From NCBI RefSeq assembly GCF_014643695.1, contig NZ_BMJY01000002.1:193676-257675 (forward strand): 64,000 bases of DNA. The letters run 5' to 3'. Of the stretch, positions 16,445 to 23,651 are shown piece after piece. A program made the position numbers and the translations under genes. Numbering within the stretch: position 1 is the stretch's first letter; each line of letters opens with the position of its first letter. The DNA is from Microbacterium album (GTDB lineage: Bacteria > Actinomycetota > Actinomycetes > Actinomycetales > Microbacteriaceae). The notes below the pieces were generated by a model, which searched no databases, was not told the DNA's origin, and saw only the letters and a program-made list of their open reading frames with translations.

Positions 16445-16857
16445 GGTGTTCCCTTCGTGGTGGTGGAAGGGATCCCCTCGGGGGATCCCGCGGTGGTGGA
16501 AGGGATCCCCTCGGGGGATCCCGCGGTGGCAGGGGCGTCTGCGTGCGCGGCCGCCCGGTCGGCGGCTTCGCGGGCGAGCGCGAGCGCGCGGTGCCCGTCG
16601 AGGTCGCGGAAGATGTCGTCGGGCAGCTGAGCGACGGCGACGCCGCGCGGCGCGGCGAGGGCGCGCACGTCGGCGAGCGAGCGGCTCAGGTGGGGGCCGA
16701 GGAGCACGACGTCGGCCGAGTCCAGGTCGATCGGGAGGGACTGCTCGGTTCCCGCGAAGGCGCTCAGCTCGAGCCCGGAGGAGGCCGCCGCGCGGCGCAC
16801 GCGCAGCGCGACGAACGTGCTGGAGGCGCCGGCGCCGCACACTACGAGGATCCTCAT
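16441..16857 (-). CDS. stand-alone PTS EIIB-like protein with repeated Ser-Pro-Gly tail
   Basis: A 138-aa protein whose first 100 residues form a small lactose/cellobiose-type EIIB domain: MRILVVCGAGASSTFVALRV, with the phosphorylatable Cys7 in a P-loop, then DSADVVLLGPHLSRSL. The last about 30 residues are a low-complexity tail with TAGSPEGIPST twice, made by a perfect 33-bp tandem DNA repeat. No matching EIIA or EIIC gene is adjacent. It is the first gene of the mannitol/PTS operon, ATG 16855-16857, and overlaps ptsH by 4 nt. It may be a phosphorylation-dependent regulator or an orphan component; which one cannot be told from sequence. Confidence 0.75.
   Translation of the reverse strand: MRILVVCGAGASSTFVALRVRRAAASSGLELSAFAGTEQSLPIDLDSADVVLLGPHLSRSLADVRALAAPRGVAVAQLPDDIFRDLDGHRALALAREAADRAAAHADAPATAGSPEGIPSTTAGSPEGIPSTTTKGTP
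16461..16526. repeat. perfect 33-bp tandem repeat with internal palindrome
   Basis: Two identical 33-bp units (16461-16493 and 16494-16526). Each contains GGGATCCCC-TCG-GGGGATCCC, a 9-bp stem with a 3-nt loop. They lie in the 3' end of the lone EIIB gene, 17-20 bp before the ptsH start, so two strong hairpins would form in the mRNA just ahead of the ptsH ribosome site. Confidence 0.92.
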
Positions 16858-16922
16858 CGATCGACCACTTTCCCTTCCGATCGATCCTCGCGCGCGACGC
16901 GGCGGGCGGCAACGAGGCTTGT

Positions 16923-16938
16923 TTCCGCCGGGGCGGAA
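16923..16938. promoter_or_regulatory. inverted-repeat operator candidate between PTS operon and activator
   Basis: TTCCGCC-GG-GGCGGAA is a perfect 7-bp inverted repeat in the 120-bp divergent intergenic region, 66 bp from the EIIB start and 40 bp from the activator start. Position suggests a binding site for the divergent PRD activator or another regulator of mannitol genes. A TTGACT box at 16965-16970, seven bases before the activator ATG, could be its -10 region. Confidence 0.5.
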
Positions 16939-16977
16939 GATGATCGCGGCGGGCGCGACCGTGGTTGACTGGCCCGC

Positions 16978-18927
16978 ATGACGAGGCGGCGGCAGGACCG
17001 GATGCTGGGCCTCCTCCTGCGCCGCGGCGAGTGGACGACGGCCGCCACGCTCGCCGATCAGCTCGGCGTCACGCCGCGCAGCGTGCGCTCGTACGTCACG
17101 GCGATCAACGCGCGCATCCCGGGCGGGGACGCGATCGAGTCCGGCCCCGCGGGCTACCGCGCCACCCCCGCGGCGGCCGCCGCGCTGAGCGTCGACGCCG
17201 AGCCCGAGTCGGGCAGTCCGCGGGAGCGCCTGCACGCGATCGTGCGCGCATTGCTCGACGCGGACGCCGGCATCGACGTGTACGAGATGGCCGACCGGTT
17301 GCACGTGAGCGCGGCGACGCTCGAGGGCGACCTGGGGCGGATCCGGGCGCTCCTGGGCGCAGACCTGACGCTGGAGCGGTCGGGCCCCCGAGTGCGGCTG
17401 GCGGGCACCGAGCTCGCACAGCGCCGTCTCGTGAGCCGCCTGGCGCACGACGAGATGGAGGAGGGGGCGTTCGACCTGGAGGCGCTCCGGCGGGCGGCAG
17501 AGGCGATCGCGATCCCGGCGCGTGCCCTCGGCGCGTTCAAGAGCGACCTGGTCGCGCGGCTGGGGACGCTCGGGTTCTTCGTCAACGAGCTCGCGGCGGC
17601 CGACGTCGTGCTGCACATCGCGATCGCCGCGGACCGGGTGGCCCAGGGGCGCGCGCTGGAGTCCGCGCACGGCGAGCCCGACGAGACGCGCGAACGCATC
17701 GCGGAGGCCGTCGGCGAGCTGACCCTGACGCACTTCGGCGTCCGGCTCGGCCGCGGCGACCGGCTCCACCTCGCCGCGCTCGTGCTCACGCGCATCGTCG
17801 TTCCCGGGGCCCAGGGCGCCGGCGCGGCGCCGCTCGACCCCGCGATCGGCGACGCCGTGCGGCGCGCGGTCGAGCGCGCCGCCGCGGACTACCTGGTCGA
17901 CATCGCCGAACCCGACTTCGTGCAGCGGCTCTCGCTGCACGTGCAGAACCTGGTCTTCCGCGCGCGGGAGCAGGCGTGGTCCCGCAACCCGCTCACGCGA
18001 ACGCTGAAGTCGGCGTACCCCATGGTCTTCGACGTGGCCGTGTCGATCGCCGGAGACCTGTCAGACGCGCTGGGCGTGCCGATCCGCGACGACGAGATCG
18101 CGTACATCGCGATGCACGTGGGCGGACGCCTCGAGCGCAGCCGGCGATCCGAGTCGACGCTCACCGCGACGATCGTGTGCCCCGGTTACTACGAGCTGCA
18201 CGAGCTGCTGCGCTCGAGCGTCGACCGCTCCCTCGGGCGCGCGATCGAGGTCACCGGGGTCGAGACGCGCGTGGACCCCGACTGGGATGCCATCGACACG
18301 GACCTGGTGCTCACGACGATCGAGCCGCCGCTGCGCCCGGAACCGAGGGCGTCCGACCGCCCGATCTCGCCCGACCGGATCGTGCGGATCCAGCCGTTCC
18401 TCACGGAGGCGGACGTCGAGCGCGTCGCGGCCGCTGCCGCGCGGCTGCGCAGGGCGCGCCGGCTCAGCCGCCTGCGCGGCGAGCTCGAGCGCTACTTCGT
18501 GCCCGGCGCGTTCGTGCGCGGCCTGGACGGCTCGCGGGGTGAGGAGGACGTCATCCGCCTGCTGGGCGGCCTGCTCGCGAGCCAGGGGATCATCGACGGC
18601 GACTACGTCGAGAGCGCGATCGAGCGCGAGCGGCTGTCGTCCACGGCGTTCACCGAGACCCTCGCCGTGCCGCACGCCCTGCGGATGACGGCCGCGCGCA
18701 CCGCGATCGCCGTCGGGATCGCCGACCAGCCCATCGCCTGGGGCGATGCGCGGGTGAGCGTGGTGGCGCTCGTGGCGTTCAGCGAGAGCGACCGCCCCGC
18801 CTTCCAGACGGTGTTCGAGCAGTTCGTCGAGGTGTTCGGTGAGCCGGAGAGCGCGCAACGGCTCATCCGCCGCGGCACGGATCTTTCCGCGTTCCTGGAT
18901 GAGCTCGCGGCCGTGATCGACGGCTGA
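16978..18927 (+). CDS. mtlR: PRD-containing PTS-regulated transcriptional activator (MtlR/BglG type)
   Basis: A 649-aa regulator controlled by PTS phosphorylation. An N-terminal HTH pair (about 1-60, LADQLGVTPRSVRSYVTAIN) and a second HTH (about 85-140) precede two PTS-regulation domains with conserved histidines (VVLHIAIAADR and YIAMHVGGRLERS). An EIIB-like domain follows with VCPGYYELHELL and then an EIIA-like domain with LAVPHALR. This order is that of MtlR/ManR/LicR activators rather than RNA-binding antiterminators. It is transcribed away from the mannitol operon with 120 bp between, the classical arrangement for its activator. The name mtlR is given by homology type and context. Start ATG 16978. 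Confidence 0.88.
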   Translation: MTRRRQDRMLGLLLRRGEWTTAATLADQLGVTPRSVRSYVTAINARIPGGDAIESGPAGYRATPAAAAALSVDAEPESGSPRERLHAIVRALLDADAGIDVYEMADRLHVSAATLEGDLGRIRALLGADLTLERSGPRVRLAGTELAQRRLVSRLAHDEMEEGAFDLEALRRAAEAIAIPARALGAFKSDLVARLGTLGFFVNELAAADVVLHIAIAADRVAQGRALESAHGEPDETRERIAEAVGELTLTHFGVRLGRGDRLHLAALVLTRIVVPGAQGAGAAPLDPAIGDAVRRAVERAAADYLVDIAEPDFVQRLSLHVQNLVFRAREQAWSRNPLTRTLKSAYPMVFDVAVSIAGDLSDALGVPIRDDEIAYIAMHVGGRLERSRRSESTLTATIVCPGYYELHELLRSSVDRSLGRAIEVTGVETRVDPDWDAIDTDLVLTTIEPPLRPEPRASDRPISPDRIVRIQPFLTEADVERVAAAAARLRRARRLSRLRGELERYFVPGAFVRGLDGSRGEEDVIRLLGGLLASQGIIDGDYVESAIERERLSSTAFTETLAVPHALRMTAARTAIAVGIADQPIAWGDARVSVVALVAFSESDRPAFQTVFEQFVEVFGEPESAQRLIRRGTDLSAFLDELAAVIDG

Positions 18928-18943
18928 GCAGGCTCGAGGTGCC

Positions 18944-18953
18944 GCGGGCCCGC
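18944..18953. other. short palindrome between convergent genes
   Basis: GCGGGCCCGC, a 10-bp self-complementary sequence flanked by gagg and cctc, lies in the 33-bp gap between the activator stop and the Fic-gene stop. It could be a weak bidirectional terminator; there is no T-tract. Confidence 0.3.
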
Positions 18954-18960
18954 CCTCGGG

Positions 18961-20619
18961 TCACCCGTGGTCGTGGCGGTCGGCAAGACGGTCGGCAGTC
19001 GGATCGCCGGAGCGGCGACCTCGGGCCGAGGGGGAAGCTTCGCGGGCGGCGATCTCGACCCAGGACTTCGTCGTGTCCGTCTCGTCGCCGAGCTCCGCCA
19101 TGCTCGGCACCGGCAGCTCATCGATCTCGCCCGGGCGCAGGATCCTGAGATACTTGCCACGGCGCTCGGCCACGCCCGCGTCGTACATCGCATCAGTGAC
19201 GAGGCAGTATCTGCTGCCGGCCTGCAACGTCGAGAAGTCCCCGAGAGAAACCCAGCGCTGCGCGCGGTCCAGTACGCGGTACAGTCCGTGCGGCCCATGG
19301 TCTGCGGTCGCGCGCGTGAGGGCCGACCAGTAGTCGCTGCGGAGGACGCTGGGGATGATGATGCGGTGCTGACGGTCCGCGATCAGTTCTCCGTTCATCG
19401 CGATCCGAGCCGAGCGGCCGTTGCCGTCCTCGAACGGGTGGACCTCGCTGACGAGGAACATCATGTACACCGCCCGCTGGAACGGGTCGGACAGCGCCTC
19501 GCCCTCCTCCCATCCCGCGCGCAGGGTCCCGACCACGTGGGCGGGGTCGACGAACGTCGTCGTCCCGGCGCGGTTCGCCCCCTGCTTCCACATGCCGGGG
19601 CTCTTGTCCGGTCGTCCGGCCATGACCACGCGGTGCCTGTCACGGAGCATGTCCATGAATTCCTCGGCGTCGCCGGGGACACGACCCATCTCGGCGTCGT
19701 CCGAGACGATCTGCCAGGTTCCGCGCATGTCATGCGCATCCCCCGGCTTGCCGACGTCCTCTCCTCCGAACACCACTCGCTCGGCCTCGTTGACATCGAG
19801 GGTCGAACCCTCGATGTGGTTGGAGAAGTACGCCTCGTAGAAGGGGACGTTTGCCGCCCGTGAGACGCTCTCGACGAACCGCTGCACCAGCTTCTGACGG
19901 GTCAGGTCGGCGGCGAACCGGCGGAACAGGCCGACGCGCGCGGCGTCGTACGTCTCGCGTCGCTGCGCCGCTCGCATGGCACGGCTCGTCGTGGCGACGG
20001 TGCGGCACTCGCCGCGCGCAGCCTCCACGAAGACGCGGATCGACGCGGCAGCGACCTTGTTCACGTCCCGGTCGACCGAGGCCATGATGCTGTCCACCTG
20101 CGCGGGCGTGTAGGTGGTCACGATGCGAACCACCTGGTCGTGCAGCTCTTCGCGCGTGAGGCGACGGCGCACGTAGCCCGGCCGGCCGCGCTGCTCCGCG
20201 TTGTCGATCAGGGCCCTGACCGGGCTCGAGGCGAACAGCCGGCCCTGCAGATCCAGCGGTTGGTCATCCGGGCGCCGGTGATCCTTGGAGCCGTCCGGGT
20301 AGACGGTGAGGCCCGGCAGCCGCAGCGGCGTGGACCGCGGGTGGCTCACGAACAGCTCTCCGTCCACGGGGCGCAGAGCGAAGCCCGAGCGATCCGAGAT
20401 CACCGCGGTGGGCAGGAGGCGGCCGACGATCTCCTGCCACTTTGCGGCGACGACGTCCGCCGGCTCCGCGCCCACGGCATCGGTCCACACGCCGCGGGCG
20501 AGCGGCATGATGACGCCGCTCTGGACCTGGCGCTGACGCGCCCGAGTCGACGTGAAGTCCTCTGCGAGGTATACGCCGGCCGCATGCGGCGGGATGTGCG
20601 CAGTTCGCCGGGTATTCAT
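18961..20619 (-). CDS. Fic-domain protein (putative AMP transferase) with N-terminal AbiEi-like segment
   Basis: A 552-aa protein. The Fic core has HPFEDGNGRSARI starting at His394, matching the active motif HPFx[D/E]GNGR completely. Upstream, SNHIEG (266-271) matches the inhibitory-helix motif [S/T]xxxE[G/N] within the N-terminal part of the Fic fold, so it should be a self-inhibited class II Fic. Such enzymes AMPylate Thr, Tyr or Ser of target proteins using ATP. The first about 165 residues (GVIMPLARGVWTD, AVISDRSGFAL, DGELFVSH, SSPVRALIDN) resemble AbiEi-type antitoxin/winged-helix sequences; this part is less certain. No separate antitoxin gene is present. The gene has its own AT-rich promoter region with direct repeats, interrupts an otherwise PTS-related neighbourhood, and looks acquired. 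Start ATG 20617-20619. Confidence 0.85.
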   Translation of the reverse strand: MNTRRTAHIPPHAAGVYLAEDFTSTRARQRQVQSGVIMPLARGVWTDAVGAEPADVVAAKWQEIVGRLLPTAVISDRSGFALRPVDGELFVSHPRSTPLRLPGLTVYPDGSKDHRRPDDQPLDLQGRLFASSPVRALIDNAEQRGRPGYVRRRLTREELHDQVVRIVTTYTPAQVDSIMASVDRDVNKVAAASIRVFVEAARGECRTVATTSRAMRAAQRRETYDAARVGLFRRFAADLTRQKLVQRFVESVSRAANVPFYEAYFSNHIEGSTLDVNEAERVVFGGEDVGKPGDAHDMRGTWQIVSDDAEMGRVPGDAEEFMDMLRDRHRVVMAGRPDKSPGMWKQGANRAGTTTFVDPAHVVGTLRAGWEEGEALSDPFQRAVYMMFLVSEVHPFEDGNGRSARIAMNGELIADRQHRIIIPSVLRSDYWSALTRATADHGPHGLYRVLDRAQRWVSLGDFSTLQAGSRYCLVTDAMYDAGVAERRGKYLRILRPGEIDELPVPSMAELGDETDTTKSWVEIAAREASPSARGRRSGDPTADRLADRHDHG

Positions 20620-20637
20620 CGCTCGAACTCGTCTCCC

Positions 20638-20683
20638 CGCGTAGTTTTCGCCTCAATAGTAACCCACTATCGCGTAGTTTTCG
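20638..20683 (-). promoter_or_regulatory. promoter/operator of the Fic gene: 13-bp direct repeat and inverted repeat
   Basis: CGCGTAGTTTTCG occurs exactly at 20638-20650 and again at 20671-20683, 33 bp apart (about three helical turns). Between them lies the perfect inverted repeat ATAGT-AACCC-ACTAT (20656-20670). Read on the minus strand this gives TACTAT (20661-20656), a good -10 box 36 bp before the Fic start. The local AT content is much higher than in neighbouring DNA. The layout suits an autoregulated promoter. Confidence 0.65.
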
Positions 20684-20750
20684 GGGAAATTCCGTCGTGG
20701 CGGGAGATTTAGCGGGGGACGATTCCGCCGCTGGCGGTGGCCGAGCGCGG

Positions 20751-21005
20751 TCACGGCGCGGTGAGCAGGGCGGACGCCGCCTCGATCGTGGCGTCGGCGC
20801 CGGGGCCGTCGGCCTCGAGCGTGACCGGGTCGCCCGGCTCGAGCGCGAGCTCCATGACGGCCATGATGCTCGCGGCGTCGACGACGCGCCCCGCCACGCG
20901 GAGCCGCAGCCCGCCCGGCGCCGACTGCGCGAGCCGAGCGAGTTGAGCCGCCGGTCGCGCATGCAGACCGGCCGCCCCGCCCACCACCACGCGCCGCTGC
21001 ACCAT
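20751..21005 (-). CDS. second HPr-family phosphocarrier protein
   Basis: An 84-aa HPr-like protein. His15 lies in GGAAGLHARPAAQLARL, and Ser46 in VVDAASIMAVMELAL, both at canonical positions, so it should be phosphorylatable by EI. It differs clearly from the ptsH product at 16169-16444. It is a single gene transcribed leftward from a leaderless-type promoter (TAGCGT at 21012-21017, six bases before the ATG). It could be a specialised carrier or a regulatory HPr; the sequence does not decide. Confidence 0.88.
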   Translation of the reverse strand: MVQRRVVVGGAAGLHARPAAQLARLAQSAPGGLRLRVAGRVVDAASIMAVMELALEPGDPVTLEADGPGADATIEAASALLTAP

Positions 21006-21011
21006 GCACCT

Positions 21012-21017
21012 ACGCTA
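21012..21017 (-). promoter_or_regulatory. -10 box TAGCGT of the second HPr gene
   Basis: TAGCGT on the minus strand ends six bases before the ATG (21003-21005). This spacing places the transcription start at the start codon, as in leaderless mRNA; no Shine-Dalgarno sequence is seen. Confidence 0.5.
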
Positions 21018-21115
21018 CCCACGCCGCGCGCGGGCGGCCGTGTTGCGGTGTGTGACGGCGCGCGTGGCGGGTGGTGCGAGTGCTTCCTAGGCTGGCGGGC
21101 GACCAGGAGGTGGAT

Positions 21116-21364
21116 GTGAGAGAGCCGGCGATCGAGACGGTGCTTCCCGTGCAGCGCGCGGTGGCGGCCGCGTGGCCCAGTGCGTGGATCGACGCGATCG
21201 CGATGCGCGCGGACGCCCAGGGCATCGTCGTCGTCACGCTCGCGGGCGATGAGGTTGCGCTCGCCGCGGGGGCTCACGTCGAGCCGGGCGAGCCCGTCGC
21301 GTTCCACCCCGTCGCCGAAGTGCTGTCGGTCCGCGGCGCGCTCGTGCGCGCGCGGCGACGCTGA
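21116..21364 (+). CDS. small protein of unknown function
   Basis: An 82-aa protein I do not recognise with certainty. It starts with GTG 21116-21118, chosen because a perfect AGGAGG (21105-21110) lies five bases before it. An earlier GTG (21071) has no such site. The N-terminal half (ETVLPVQRAVAAAWPSAWID) looks helical. The C-terminal half (GIVVVTLAGDEVALAAGAHV then GEPVAFHPVAEVLSVRG) is a beta-rich segment resembling a TOBE-like fold. It is divergent from the second HPr gene, with 110 bp between, and convergent with the Csp-like gene. Confidence 0.6.
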   Translation: MREPAIETVLPVQRAVAAAWPSAWIDAIAMRADAQGIVVVTLAGDEVALAAGAHVEPGEPVAFHPVAEVLSVRGALVRARRR

Positions 21365-21414
21365 CGCGACGCGACACGACCGCGCGTCAGCGCCGTTCCG
21401 CGCGCGGGCTGCGC

Positions 21415-21819
21415 TCAGGCCGCGGACATCGAGGACATCGCGCGGCGACAGGTCTCGACCATCGCCTCGCACGCCGACGCGCAGATGCGGCAGTGCTCGT
21501 GCATCTCCGCGTGCCGGCGGCACTCCGCCGCGCAGGCCTCCGCCATCGTGACGCACGCCGTCATCATGGCGTGCATGACGCCCGGCTCGTAGCCCGTCGG
21601 GCGCATCATCATGCGCATGGTCGCGGTCGCGACGTCGGCCATGTTGGCGCACATCGACGCGCACCGCGCCATGTCGTCGCCGGAGTCGGCGTCGGCGCAC
21701 ATCGTCGCCGTCATGCTCACGGCCGAGCACGCCTCGATGCACTCCTGCATCATCGCCATGTCCATGCCCGTGGTCGCTGCCTGCGGCATCGACTCCATCA
21801 TCTCCATCATCGTGCCCAT
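21415..21819 (-). CDS. four-helix bundle copper-storage-type protein (Csp/DUF326)
   Basis: A 134-aa Met- and Cys-rich helical protein. Twelve cysteines are spaced as C-x2-3-C or C-x6-7-C along four predicted helices (QECIEACSAV, MARCASMCANMAD, MAEACAAECRRHA, HEHCRICASACEAMVETC). That is the pattern of Csp proteins, in which Cys side chains point into a bundle and bind many Cu(I) ions. No signal peptide is visible, so it should be the cytosolic type (Csp3-like). The N-terminus is exceptionally Met-rich (MGTMMEMMESM). AGAAGGGA precedes the ATG. Copper binding is inferred from the family; no copper transporter or copper regulator is adjacent. Confidence 0.85.
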   Translation of the reverse strand: MGTMMEMMESMPQAATTGMDMAMMQECIEACSAVSMTATMCADADSGDDMARCASMCANMADVATATMRMMMRPTGYEPGVMHAMMTACVTMAEACAAECRRHAEMHEHCRICASACEAMVETCRRAMSSMSAA

Positions 21820-21956
21820 GTGCTGCGTCCCTTCTGTCTCACGCCGCGACGCGGCGTCTGCGAACGGGTCGCGTCGCCGTGCGGCGACGGACGGGGTGCT
21901 TTCGCGAGCATCGTACGTCGCGGTGCGAGGGGCGCCAAGGGGGTCGACGGCGGGCG

Positions 21957-23651
21957 TCAGGACATCCGGTCCAGCAGTTCGCGGACGGCCGCCTCGAGGG
22001 CCTCGAGCCGGGTCGCCGCGTCCTCCGCGCTCTCCCCGCGGACGTCCAGGTAGACCTTCAGCTTGGGCTCGGTGCCGCTGGGCCGCACGATCACGCGCGA
22101 CCCGTCCGCGAGTGCATAGCGCAGCACGTCGCCGCCCAGGCCCGCCGGATCCTGCAGCAGGTCGTCCGCGCGTGCGACCGCGAGCTCCCCGAAGGTCGCG
22201 GGAGGGTCGGCGCGCAGGGCCGCCATGACCGACGCGATGATGGACACGTCGTCGACGCGGACGGACACCTGCCCGCTGGCGAACAGGCCGATCTCCGCCG
22301 TGAGCTCGTCGAGGAGATCCGGGACGCTCGCCCCGCGCCCCCGCGCCTCCGCCACGAGCTGCAGGAAGGCGACCGCGGCGGAGATGCCGTCCTTGTCGCG
22401 CACCGTCTCGGGGTTGACCAGGTAACCCAGCGCCTCCTCGAAGCCGTACACGAGGCCCGGCGCGCGGGAGATCCACTTGAACCCCGTGGGCGTCTCGTGG
22501 AAGTCCAGGCCGTACCGCTGCGCGATCAGGCCGAGGCCGGGCGAGGAGACGAGCGAGCAGGCCAGCGACGCGCCGGGCGAGCCGGATGCGGCGCGCGCCG
22601 CGCGCAGCCCGAGCAGCAGGCCCACCTCGTTCCCCGTGAGGCGCCGCCAACCGTCGCCGGAGGGCACGGCCACGGCCAGCCGGTCGGCGTCCGGGTCGTG
22701 CGCGATGACCAGCTCCGCGCCCTCGGCATCGGCCCGCTCGTACGCGAGGTCCATCGCGCCGGGCTCCTCGGGATTGGGGAACGCGACCGTGGGGAACGAT
22801 CCGTCCGGCTCGATCTGCTCCGGCACCACCGTCGGGGACGGGTAGCCGGCCGCCTCGAGCACCCGCGCGAAGGTCTCCCAGCCGACGCCGTGCAGCGCCG
22901 TGTACACCCAGCGCAGCTCGCCGGCTCCGACGGGCGCGGGGCCGACCGAGGCGGTGGCCGCGACGTACGCGTCGACGACGGCCTCGTCGCCGACCTCGTA
23001 CGCGTCCGAGCGCGGCAGGTCGGCGACGGACGCCTCGTCGGCGATCCTCCGGATACACGCCGCGATGGCGGCGTCGGACGGCGCGACGATCTGCGAGCCG
23101 CCGTCGCCGCCGCCCAGATAGACCTTGTAGCCGTTGTCGTTCGGCGGGTTGTGGCTGGCCGTGACCATCACGCCGGCGTCGGCGCCCAGGTGCCGGACGG
23201 CGAATGCGAGCACGGGCGTCGGGAGCCGGCGCGGCAGCAGCACGGCCCGCAGGCCGGCGCCTGCGAACAGCTCGGCGGAGTCGCGCGCGAACACGTCGGA
23301 GTTGCGCCGACCGTCGTAGCCGATGACCACGGTCGGTGCGCGCGACGAGCCGCGCTCCTTCTCGCGCTCGCGCAGGTAGGCGGCGAAACCGGCCGCGGCC
23401 TGCGCGACGAGGACGCGGTTCATCCGGTTGCTCCCGGCGCCCAGCTCACCCCGGAGCCCCGCCGTGCCGAACTGCAGCCGCCCGTCGAAGCGGTCGCGCA
23501 GCTGGTCGAGCGCGGCGGCGTCGTCGGCCTCGGCGCGGGCGATCAGGTCGCCGAGCTCGCCACGCGTCTCGGGGTCGGGGTCCTGTGCGAGCCACGCCCG
23601 CGCGCGGACCAGCAGGTCGCGGGCGGTGCTCGCGGGGTGCGGCGCGCTCAC
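21957..23651 (-). CDS. phospho-sugar mutase (phosphoglucomutase/phosphomannomutase)
   Basis: A 564-aa alpha-D-phosphohexomutase. N-terminal FGTAGLRGELGAGSNRMN is followed by the active-site serine loop VMVTASHNPPNDNGYKVYL, the metal-binding loop HDPDADRLAVAV and the C-terminal phosphate-binding RPSGTEPKLKVYL. The long-form architecture matches the PgmB/Rv3308-type enzymes rather than the short GlmM form. It interconverts hexose-1- and hexose-6-phosphates, supplying glucose-1-P or mannose-1-P for nucleotide sugars used by the glycan genes. Its ATG overlaps the stop of the purine nucleoside phosphorylase gene by 4 nt. Confidence 0.93.
   Translation of the reverse strand: MSAPHPASTARDLLVRARAWLAQDPDPETRGELGDLIARAEADDAAALDQLRDRFDGRLQFGTAGLRGELGAGSNRMNRVLVAQAAAGFAAYLREREKERGSSRAPTVVIGYDGRRNSDVFARDSAELFAGAGLRAVLLPRRLPTPVLAFAVRHLGADAGVMVTASHNPPNDNGYKVYLGGGDGGSQIVAPSDAAIAACIRRIADEASVADLPRSDAYEVGDEAVVDAYVAATASVGPAPVGAGELRWVYTALHGVGWETFARVLEAAGYPSPTVVPEQIEPDGSFPTVAFPNPEEPGAMDLAYERADAEGAELVIAHDPDADRLAVAVPSGDGWRRLTGNEVGLLLGLRAARAASGSPGASLACSLVSSPGLGLIAQRYGLDFHETPTGFKWISRAPGLVYGFEEALGYLVNPETVRDKDGISAAVAFLQLVAEARGRGASVPDLLDELTAEIGLFASGQVSVRVDDVSIIASVMAALRADPPATFGELAVARADDLLQDPAGLGGDVLRYALADGSRVIVRPSGTEPKLKVYLDVRGESAEDAATRLEALEAAVRELLDRMS

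Noticed and set aside
18961..20751. Fic gene as part of a two-gene toxin-antitoxin pair
   Set aside because: No small antitoxin ORF lies next to it; the inhibitory SxxxEG motif is within the same protein, so no separate antitoxin is needed.
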